From: Mactra quadrangularis
Taxonomy: Eukaryota > Mollusca > Bivalvia > Venerida > Mactridae
Direction of reading: 5' to 3'
Assembly (NCBI GenBank): GCA_025267735.1
Contig: CM046294.1
Location: forward strand, 34,751,222 to 34,815,221
Length of the DNA stretch: 64,000 nucleotides
Below, one piece after another: positions 42,901 through 54,900 of the stretch. A program made the translations under genes and the position numbers. The notes under the pieces were generated by a model that ran no database searches, was not told the DNA's origin, and was given only the letters and a program-made list of their open reading frames with translations. Every line of letters begins with the position of its first letter. The first letter of the stretch is position 1.

Positions 42901-45900
42901 AGATCTGCATATAAAAGTGAACCATATTGCTGTAATCATATATGCTTAGCTTCTTTGACCATAGACTTGGAGCTGTCTATGTAAGCCTAAAGTTTGTGTC
43001 CGTGGTGGATTTAAGTTTACAAATGATTTTAAGTTCAACAAATGCGAGTTTTAAAAAGAAAATCACATTTTACAATTAGCTATGCATTTTTTCTGGTGTT
43101 ATATTGCAATTTTCTTGAAACTGGTACTAGTTCATTCATTAATAATGGTTTTTTCTGGTAATACAAACAGATAACGCGACAAAACATGGTGTCGACGAGT
43201 CTATACACGCACCCCTATTTTGACTGTTCGACGCCTATTTTTTCATCATGTGACCTCAAATGCATCGTTCTGATTGGCTTAAGGCAACCGGTGTCGACAT
43301 AAAAATGCTCAAATCTTGATAATTGTTAATATCGCTGCCTAGGCGATAAGGTTGGTATTAGCTTCATTATATAGTTTTAGAGTTTGTCTTAAGTAGACAC
43401 ATTCTATCAAAAGTACATTCTTGTTCCCAGAGTCTAGTAGGATTATCAATACTAGCTTCTAGCGCCACACCGTTAATTTCGAGTGCGCGCATGGGTATTA
43501 GATATTTTTACACACCAATAAAAAAACCCATCGCAAAAATTCGGCGAAATGGCGCTAATTGTCATTGAAAGTCTGCTGTGAGTCAAGAAGTAAATATATG
43601 GATTTCGATATGTTTAATTGAAAGAAAATTTCGGAAAGACATATAAAAGCAACAAATTGTACTCTCTTGCTTTAAAGCTAGCTTGATAGCAATGTGGATT
43701 GAGCAGCAGTTAAATAAATAATCTACATACATTTATACAACACAATTTCAATAAAACTTGTTTTACAGTTAAGTGAAGGTCTGTTTATTTTCGTATAATT
43801 TCAAACTGCTGTTCCAAAGTAATCAAACCACTTAAAATTTCTTCTTAAACTTACATACATTAATAACATAATGTTGACAATGCATTTTATTAAAATAGAG
43901 GCTATTTGTCACTTTCCAAATAATCGAATTAAATACTTTTAAATTTGATATATTTATACTTACATATTCTTTCATCTAGTATGAGTTAATGTTTCTTAGA
44001 ATTACAACAAGCGTTACGCATCAAAATAGAAAACATTATATAATGTTTTTGAATGATGTATTTTCTTTACATCTGTTCAAAAATATTTAATCTGTATATA
44101 ATTAACATTTTTATGCACTTCAGTACGCAATGTTCTCCCAACCCATATCCCTAATCAATGGCCCTGTTGTCCCTAGTTCAAAGTCGGCGAATTTAATAGA
44201 TCATTATCAAATGCTATTTAACACTGGTCAATTAAAAGTTTCAGTCCTGACATAGTTTACGAGTACAGCCACTGTTAATCTGTTAAATGAAGCATGTTAT
44301 CCCGTCTAATAATCGCCTGATAATCTCATTAATTAGTGTTACACACATTTAATCATTGCCTGTCTAACATCCTGTCATAAAGCAAACAATGATTTTCTTG
44401 ATTGTTGTATATTACTGCGCACTGCATTTGACCTTCAAATGATTAAAGCCATACAACAGCAGGACTGCTGTCATGTTTATGTAGATAGACCCTAGATTAT
44501 GTGTTACCTTGGTAACAGTAATAACTTACATTATTTTAAACTTTAGACAAAGGCGCTATGTAAGCAACAATTGGATTGGTTGATAGATTAAGTGCCAGAT
44601 GACGTTTCTCGCGAAACTTTTCACAAAAGCATTCTGATTGGTTGATATCGGCCAAAATTATGACGTTTCATTCCTGAAATTAGCCGTGTGGTGCCAGAGG
44701 CTAGTATTGAGAATCCTACTAGATTCTGGGAACGAGAATGATCAAAGTACAGCATATAAAGGTTTAAACATTACATACTTGTATATAATGTGTTAACATG
44801 ATGCTCTAGGTTTTATAAATATTTTATATAGTTTATCATCATAGACAATCATACATGTATTATCATGTATTGTGTATTATACATGAATCAAGTGTTCAAA
44901 ATGTTGAACAAGTAATTAACTGCTTGCTTTACACTATTTTAATGCTACCTTGTTCTTTGATGCTTCTCTTCTTTCTTTGTTGCACTTTATTAAAATAATA
45001 AAATATTTGCTTACAAAGGACAGTGTTACATGTAATGTTAAATTTGGAAATGATATTTTATTTTGTAACACTGTCCACGATGTAGATCAGCTGTTAAAAT
45101 GAATAAATTGGTACATACAGGAAGCCAGATTTTTTATACAGGGAGCCAGATTTTTTTATATTATAGAATGATGATTTTAATTTTAATTCTGATGTAAACT
45201 GTAGAAAATACTTTGATTGTTTTTCTTTTCAAAATAGTCTCATACTGAATTAAAGACAGTCTGGTACAGTATAAAGACAAACTAGTACTGTATTCAAGAC
45301 GTCTTGGTGTCGTTTCATCAACGTTTTCGAAACTTAAGAAGTGGCGTAACTCCAACTTATCCGTAACTTACATCAATAATGCATTTCATCAAAATTTTCT
45401 AAAGATTTTCGTAAATACTTGCGTAACTTAAGACAGCCTCAAGCCATTCGTAACTCTTCTTGATTAATTAGAAATGATCAATAAAGTTTATTCACAAATA
45501 TCTTCCATTCTTGATAGAAATATATTTAATTTCAAGAAAACTTGTATAAGTAGTTGACCCACTTTAAATGAAACACTTTACAGCATTTATGTCCAATATA
45601 TATATGCCAGATTTGAATTTGTCACCAGGTCAAATCTTAAATATGCATTGTGAGCACTATATGCCATGTTTTTGAACAATTCTGATTAAATTTGCCAAGA
45701 ACATTTGAATATAGGCCCAGTCAAGTCAGATACTAGGTCACCTGGTCAAATCTTGAAAACCCTTGAGAACATTAAAGAGATCACTTCATATACTTTTTAT
45801 ATTTGAACTAAAAATAAATATAACCAAAAATCTTCCTTTAGATTTATTCTTTGATTTATGATATAAAATGCATATTATAACAATGGATGGTTATACTTAC

Positions 45901-48900
45901 TGAACTTATGTATATAATATTTGTGATTATAGCAATAAATGTTATCAAAAATAAGTTTTCCGAAAAATAAAAATATGCTGACCTATTTTCAATTTTTTTT
46001 TTTTTGTCGACTCGACCAAAAAGTGGATTTTATTTTGATTTTGCCCCCCCCGACTCAATTTTTTTGAAAAAATTCCCGTAAAACAAACAATAAAAAAATG
46101 TTGGCCTAACTGTTCATAAATGGTCGAATAATTCTTTGTTTATAACATGGTAGAGCTCAAATGACGTAATTTCAGTAGGAATTAAAAATTTTCGTTATTT
46201 AAAATTTCCGTTACCATGTTTGGTATATTAATCATTTTGCTTTTTGCGGGACACAGCGCCAGTCAGAGCATCATATACACTGAACAAAAGTTCTAACCGA
46301 TCACTTTTCGAATATTGATTATTTTATAACGGGCCGATGTATCCTTATTAAATTTTGCAGAGGTAATTTTTGTGTCATTTTCTACCGATTTATGGGGAAA
46401 AAATAATTTGATACGGTCCGATGCACTCGATCGGCACACAGGGTGCTAGAGCTCAAACGACGTAATTTCAATTATCATTATGACATCCACAAAGACTAGA
46501 AAACAATTGGATTGTCACCAATGAATACACTCTTGATTTCATCATTAGCATTGAAAAGTGTTCCCTTAGTTATGACTTTACGAAGAAGCCATTGAAGTCG
46601 TATTTTTGATTTCTAGACAAAGATATGTAAAATTGTTGAACTTCAAACCAGTTTTTTGGTACGAAAATACATATTTGTAAATACACCATTAATGTCCCCA
46701 ATGAGGGTACAGCCGCCTGGCCAGGTCAGTTGGTAGCACGCAAGTCAACTGTTCGGGGGGTCCTGGATTTGATTCCTGGGCGGGGCATACATGTACTTTT
46801 AGTGAAGCTTGGTCATGAAATTATTTCTACGGCCATTCTCCCTCCTACCAATGATTTTTAATTATGTAGGGCAGATGTCAGTCACTGACGAAAGTATGCA
46901 CTTAGTACATGTAGTTGGTTAACAGCTAAATCCAGAGATTTAGCCTTTCCAGGAGGAGTGAGTAGGTTGACTGACCGCCGTTATATGAACTATACAATTT
47001 GTTGTTACTGCGTTTAACCAAATAAACAAACAAACAATGAGGGTACAGTATCGGTTATTAAAAATGAATAGTCAAATGTTTACACCTTACCCTCTTCATA
47101 TGGCCATAGCACTGGTAATAAGATAGTTATGCATCCAGAAAATTAGATTAACATATCTGATACATGCATAATAACGAACAAAACATTTACAACTGATTCT
47201 TTTGAAGCTCATTTTTCACATATTCACATACCCAGATGACCTATCTATTGAGAATAACTGTAGAACTGTATATAAAGACAGTTTGGTACTGTATAAAAGA
47301 CGGCCTGGATAGTATAAAAGATAGTTTTGTACTGTATTAAAAACAGTTTGGTACTGTTTATGAGACAGCCTGTACTAAATAAAAGACAGTCTGTACTGTA
47401 TATGAGACAGCCAGTATTGTGTAAAAGACATTTTGGCTCTGTATAAATGACAGTTTGGTACTGAATAAAAAACGGTACTGTGTACAAGACGGTACTATAT
47501 AAAAGACAGTTTGGTACTGGATTTATAAATAACAGACGGGTCATTCCAGCTCAAATCAACCAATGCTTCCCAGGTCACCCTCTCAAATCTGCCTGAAAGT
47601 TTTAACATGTATTTGTACATCCAATTCATGGACAAAATGAAATATTTAGTCAGTATCTCCAGTACTTTGGAAAAAGTGGCATTTTTTGTAAAGGGGGTAA
47701 TTTTGCAGTTTCTGAATTTTGTACTGAGGCCATGTTTTGACACCTATATCTCCTGAAATATTATTTTTATACTTCTGAAAGTGAAATATATTACAAACTT
47801 TTACCTGTAGAGTACAAAAATGGTGCTCATTCAAGTGTGAAAGTGTTACTTTTTTGTCTATAGACCTCTGGAAATAAAAAAATCTTAAATTTGTCATAAA
47901 ATCTTCCAAATTGGAACGTTGATCATAACCATTTCATATTTAGATCTCAAATTTATTTAGCATTTATTTACAATATATAAGATTATTTCAAAGCAAATTT
48001 GAATCCAAAATCTCACTTATAGAATTGGAATTCACAATATGTATTTAAATTGAGTATGATCTCAAAATTTTGCGAAAATTGCCAATGTTCAAACACCAAA
48101 AATTGCCATGTCAAGAGTTTATTATCATTTTCAAATTTTGTACATAAATTCTATCACATGTTAACATCATTTAATAAAAAATTGTGAATTCTTTAAGCGA
48201 GATTTTGGATTCAAATTTGCTTTGAAATAATCTTATACACTCACCAAAATATTCCTCCATATCTCCTGAATATCACGCTCCGACTTCATGAAGGTTATGC
48301 TGTTGGCAGCGGGCTCGGACTTGCCGTTTCAGCAAGTCCCAAACGTGTTGGATCGGATTCAAGTCCACGCTCTTTGGAGGGAAAGAAATTACTCGCACAT
48401 TATTCTCGTGAAGCATGACTATCGATCTTCTAACAGTATGACATGGAGCATTGTCTTGGTTAAGCTGCATTCTTCGATTATCAGCAAAGTGTGGTAACAG
48501 TACAGGCTGGATGATAACGTCGAACATTCAAGTTGCCTTTTTATCAATACCATTGGCGTCTTTGTGTGCATAGATATTCATGTCCATATCATTATGGATC
48601 CTCCCCTGAATTGGTCAGCCTCAGCAACACAATTATTACTATGCCTATCATTGCAACTTCGATAGATGCGTTGCCGACCATCTGGGTTTTGTAATGATAC
48701 TCTGGTTTCATTCGTAAATACAGTTATATTCTTTTTTGGTTGGGTTCAGCACCATGGAAACACATTGTATATGTCATATCACGGTGGACATGCAGGCTAC
48801 CCACTGTTTATGGAAAGGCTAAATCTCTGGATTTGGCTGTTAACCAGTTACTAGGCACATACTTCTGACCTACATGGTTTAGAGTCAATGGTCGGGAAAA

Positions 48901-51900
48901 TTATTCCTTGACCAAGCTCCACGAAAGTATGCCCCGCTTGAGAATCAAACCCACAACCTCTCGATCAGTAGACGTGTGCGCTAGAGTTTTAGCTAGCCAG
49001 ATGGGCATGAATATTTTTGAAACGAATGTGCGATATTGTATCACAGCATATTTCATATAAAATAGCATCAAGTACATTCCAATTATTAATTTCAAAGATG
49101 TACCACCTTTCAACATCTCGACCGCTCAGGCCCGATCCACTAGGGACATTCTTTTCATTTTATATGTTTTTCCAGTCTGGATATCAACAACGTTTGTAAA
49201 TGTGTTCAAACGTGCGAGTTCAAGTGTTTTCTGTTTGTGCACTTGGAAAATGTGCAAAATTTGCAAAACGGGAAATTGACACAAATTTGTTCTATGGGTC
49301 ATGTGTATCGATGGACAGTTTTGTTCTGTATGTACACAAACGTTCATGTTTAAAAATTCGAGCGAATTGAATTTTTATTTTGAAAGTAATTTTAAAATTA
49401 AAAATGACCAATTAGAAGTTTTGTTGAGTGTATATTGTCAACAAATGCTAAATAAATTTGAGATCTAAATATGAAATGGATATGAAATAATCAACGTTCC
49501 AATTTGGAAGATTTTATGACAAATTTAAGATTTTTCAATTTCTAGAGGTCTATAGACAAAACTATAGACCCCCCCTTTACTAAAAATGCCACTTTTTCCA
49601 AAGTAATGGAGATACTGACTAAATATTTCATTTTTGTCCATGAATTGGATGTACAAATACATGTTAAAACTTTCAGGCAAATCTGAGAGGGTGATCTGGG
49701 AATTTCCAAAAATTGATTGATTTGAGATGGAATAACCCATTTAATTTACAAAGTTAGTTTTCTTATTGGATTGGAATATTTTTCCTTTTCTTAAATTTAT
49801 AACAAATGACTCTTGACTATGCCTTTAAAATCATCATATCTGACCTGGATTTTTACTGTCAGGAAATAACGATCTCTAAGCAGTACCTGATAGAGAGAAA
49901 ATTGTTAGACCCACTCTTTACAAAGACAATGTCAACATCTCTTTATTTAGTTGCACTACTCATACCACTTGTTAGTGATGCAAAAATAGTTTAATTTTTA
50001 TGAGATTGTTTTTTGAGTAAAAAAATCAAAATAAATCAAAGAACTGCCTTTTATACAAAACTGGAGTGTTTAATTTGTTTGAGGCTATAACTGTTTAGTA
50101 TTGTAGGAAAGACTGTTCTTTGACTATTTTTGCTGTAATTAGTTGCTTATATTATATGATACATTTCTAGGAGAGAAATATGATTGTATATGTAGAAAGT
50201 AATGTATTAGAAGATGGTATACTGGCTGGTGATAGTATATTTAAAAGATATAGAGGAAGTCTACAAACATTTAAAGAAGGTATGTCAATGTTTTAGTCTT
50301 ATAAAGTATGTTATTTTCTGTAAATTTGCTGAACTGACATTACTTTAACCAAGGATTCTAGAGAATGAGTGCTGATTAGGATTTGAATTCTGATAGTGCA
50401 AGGCCAGATCATGTTGGGTTTGGGTAACTCAGTCACATTAGTATATTTAAAAGAGGTGGTGAAAATAAGATACAAAATGATACTTACAGTTTCTGGAAAA
50501 TCTCATTAAAACCTTCTTAAATTTAAAAATAAAGTTTGAGGGAAAAATTGAATTTTTAAAATAGTGTATGTTTTCAAATCTAATGATCTCAGGTTCTCAT
50601 AAGCTCATCTGAGGTCAAAATGAGCCATATTTAAGGGTTTCCATTTATCATACACTTAAATCTAAAAAAAAGGTAATAAGATAAATGTCAGATTTATGTA
50701 ATCCAGGGTGCTCAGGTCCCTCTTGTTTTATAATTCTCATCCTAATAGTCTACATATAATCTATTTTTACAGCTAAAGATGATCTCACTGATAAAATAGA
50801 TTTTATTATATGTCTAGGAGGTGATGGTACATTATTACATGCTTCAACATTATTTCAGGTAAGTTATATCTTGCTTGGATTACGATGTACTAGACGGGAG
50901 AGGGGTGTATAGGAGAAGGGGCACATGTTTGTCACTCAATAAGTCTAAAAGTATACAGAATTTTTGTTTGAATATGTTTGTTTTGGGTTAAAGCCACAGC
51001 AACACATTGTATAGGTCATATAACGGACTTAAGTCAACCTACTCAATTTTCCTGGAAAGGCTAAACATCTGGATTAGCTGTTAATCAGCTTCTACTCGTT
51101 AGTGACAGTGACTGACAATTACCCTACATGATTAAGAAGCATTGGTCATAGAGAGAATGGCCGTAGAAATAATTTCATGACCAAGCTCCACGAAAGTATG
51201 CCCCGCCCGTGGAATCGAACCCATGACCCTTCGATTTCGTAGAATTGCGTGCTACCAACTGAGCTAGCCGGGCGGCCACCTATACAGAATTGCAACATTT
51301 ACAGAAATACATTGACTTCTCATGAATGAAATGATAAAATTAAATGTAGCAGTTGATTTTTTTCTCAGGATTGACCCTGCATATTGTAAACTTAGATTCG
51401 CTTTTTGGATCTTGAATCAGCAAGAAGTAATTGATTATCTTTATATTACTTGTAGGAAAGTTGTCCTCCAGTCATGGCGTTTCATCAGGGATCTCTAGGG
51501 TTTCTTACTCCATTTAGTTTTGAGAATTTTGAAAGTCAGGTTGCTCAAGTTCTTGATGGTAAGTTTATGTGTCAATACTTTTGGAACTCCTTGGTTATAC
51601 CCCATAACTCTGTGAGGCCGCAACAAATCGATCGTATGTTCGTCGGATTTCCCGCACCTAAAAATCCGAAAATGGAAAAAATGTTTATTTTGCTCCTGCG
51701 CCTTGAAATTTTTACCGCATCAATTACCAAATAAATTAGGAAAAGTAAAAAAAATTTGGCTCTCGGCCAAGTAGAATTACACAGAAAATTAGTCTCGTGA
51801 GGTCAAAATATTGATATAAATCAGCACAATTTCACCACTACAGTAAAAACAGTATAGTATTCTTGTAATCATATGCATTAGAAATTACAGTGACACAATC

Positions 51901-54900
51901 CCTTGTTCAGAAATATGCGATATGACCTTTCTGTGTTGGTGCGCCGTAAAACCCAAACAATCAAACAATCAAGAAATATGATATCAACACATCTGTCGTA
52001 GTCCTTACAATAATATTTAATGCATTCTCACAATTCTTAAATATGTCAAAGCATACTATTCATAAGCATTTATAATGCTACACTTCTTAAATTGATTTCA
52101 CATCAGTTTAACTGTAACATAGACTCAACGTCTACACTCTACAAAGCTGCCCTGCGTTCAGTTACCGCGAACGTTACAAAACGTTCCGTAACGATACATT
52201 CGGAACTCCTCGGCAATTCAATGCGAATAATCTCGGACATATTTAGACGCTATTTTGAAACTACCGGTGTTAAAGTAAACAAATATATGATTGTTAAGTC
52301 ATTGAGTGATGTTTCGTTTTTAGTCTGTAAATTTTGAAACATCACTCATAGCCTTAACGATCTCATATTTGTGTATTAGATTAGGTTATTCACAGCGAAT
52401 GGCCGAGGAGTTCCGAATGTATCGTTACGGAACGTTTTGTAACGTTCGCGGTAACTGAACGCAGGGCTGATCTACATAGCTGATCTGGATATGTGACGTC
52501 ATACGTGTCCTTGCAGTGTACACAACTTTTATGCAGGTCAATAAATTACTTAGAGAGCACGTAGGACAGTGAGAAGTTAGTTTTTTCTAACAATTTTGAT
52601 GCCTTAAAAGAAACAGTCTCGATTGAATTATAGTGGTAGTTTTAGACATAAACATTACTTAAACATAATACATGTAATAAGGATGTAATTGTACGAAAAA
52701 GGTGAACAGATTTGGTCCATTATAATTTTAGAGGGATGCTGACTAAAAAAATATTTTTTCATGTTAACTTGAGTATAATTGGATGTTGTTTAGTTCAAAG
52801 CATAATTTACCCAAATAATGAGACTATATTAATACATAAAAAGTTATTAGGTTTGATTCATTCAAGATTTATAGGGGTGGTGATCTTAAAATTCTAATAC
52901 AAGCTAACTTAAGTTTAGTTGGATGTTGTTTGGTCCATAGCCTAATCCACCCAATTATTAAGCATACTTAACCAAAATAAAAAGGATAAAATTATACACC
53001 AAAAGTCAACAGGTTGGCCCATTAAAATGTTAGAAGGAATCTGATCCTATTTATTTCATTACCCAAAAATAATAACAACAAATAAATGATTTCTAATTAT
53101 CTTTACTAAGTAATTGTAATATTGACATTATAATTAGATGTTAAAGTTGGGTGATTAAGGCCATACTAAACAGGGTATCCGTGTTTAGTTTAAAGGAAAT
53201 GCCCTCGACCGAAGGTGGACATACATGTAACACTAAAGTGTAAATCAAATTGATGAAAGACCGGCAGAATTTAAACATTTAAGATCAATGATATGAGATC
53301 GTTATGAGGTCACTGTCACCGGAGCGTCCAACCTCAAACCAACGGTCTTCATCCTCGGGCACCCAAGATCTGAAAGACACGAGAGCTGAGTCCGACCTGG
53401 ATACCATTTGTGACATATTACACAGCCAACTGAAGTTATAGCTTAGAATCTTGATAGCCACTGGGTATGAGAATGAGTGGGTCTGTGACTAGACATGATC
53501 TGTTTGCTGACAGGGTGACATGCACGGCCAAGTTTTGCCCCCTTTACTTACAACATTTTTGCAGCATGTTGTTCACTCTGGTCCATCCGCTTTTTCTGTA
53601 CAAAATAATAACCCCAAACCTTATTTTTTGGAGACAGCATATTCTCGGACAAATGTAATATTGCAGACGGGTTTTTGTGTCACGAAAAGCCTGTGTATTA
53701 ACATTAATATTGACTGACTGCGTTCGATAATCGATCATTAATGTACTTGTGCAGGATTTACATAAAATGAAATCTTTTTGTTGATGCTTGGTTTTAGTTA
53801 GATTTATCTCCAGTAATTCATATTTACAAGACACTAAACAAATATCTGCAAAAGAAAGAGCATACACTTTCAGAATTTCAGCTATTAACGAGAATATCGC
53901 TTAGGGCCAACTAAGTTCTCTTCATATTGAGGATCTACCCGAACAAATCCAAAAGAATTCTGTCTCTCAAAATTGGTCTTTTTTAAGAAACTGATTGTTA
54001 ATAGTTCCCAGACTAATTGAAAACAAAAGTACATAAAATGGATAGTCTAACTGAAACAGTTACTTCCCTTTTATTGAAAAAAGGACATAACATGACGTAG
54101 CCGATGTAAGACATTAGCTTAAAGGAATGTCAAATTATGATATTGTTTGTCCACATATTATTACATACCAAATTGGAAGTAGTAGAATGTCGATTTGGCG
54201 ATACAAAATATCAAAAGATTTGCAGACCATGGATTTTATTTGTATGAGTGTCATTGATCGATATTTTGTTCGATACGGAAACGTTCGATCCGATATATCT
54301 ATCGAACCTACAATACCGGTATTCGATATATATCGAATACCGGCGTAGAGCCCTAATAGGAACTGTATTTAGGTACAAACTTTTGTTCTGTCTCAAGGTA
54401 CTTATATCTCAAGCTATATCTATGCTGTTATATACAGAAACAGCAATTATGACTGCATTATTGAAGAAATTGATGATGCCATATGGAAAGGTTATCTAGT
54501 CTTGATAAAGAAAACTGTACAGGGAAGATAGGTGTGCTTACTGCAAAAATACCACTGATGTAAAATCTGAATTAAAATTTCATCAGAAGACAAGGGTACT
54601 TTTTTTAAAGTAAATTATATTTACTTACAGGTAATGCCTCATTATTGTTAAGATATCGTTTAAAATGTGTTATATGTAGAGAAGATTCAGAACTTGGTAA
54701 AGTTTCACGTATCAAAAATATAGATAGTTCATCACCATGTGGAAAGTCACAAATTCTGGTAAGAATTAGCTTTTATTTGTATTTTGTAATTATGAGTTGC
54801 TTTTATCTGATTGAAGCCTGTTCTAAGTTTCTCTGCTTGCACTCTTGCTTATTTTGCATTGGACAATCTTGCAGTATGATCCACTTTCAGCTGACCTTTG

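Larger units (their letters stand above)
47540..49742 (-). mobile_element. long-inverted-repeat element with Tc1 core, nested
   Basis: The arm 47540-47977 reappears inverted at about 49437-49742. Shared phrases, in order: TCACCCTCTCAAATCTGCCT, GAAAGTTTTAACATGTATTT, GTACATCCAATTCATGGACA, CTTTGGAAAAAGTGGCATTT, TGTCTATAGACCTC, CATAAAATCTTCCAAATTGG. The right arm lacks about 145 bp present in the left (47703-47850). Between the arms sit a Tc1-type transposase relic (minus), a MITE (47978-48235) and a SINE (48738-49006). Confidence 0.8.

Noticed and set aside
47245..47544. 99-codon minus-strand repetitive protein
   Set aside because: Direct translation of the ~23-bp minisatellite.
53544..53867. 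107-codon minus-strand frame
   Set aside because: No recognisable family, no splice context, within intron 6; probably chance.
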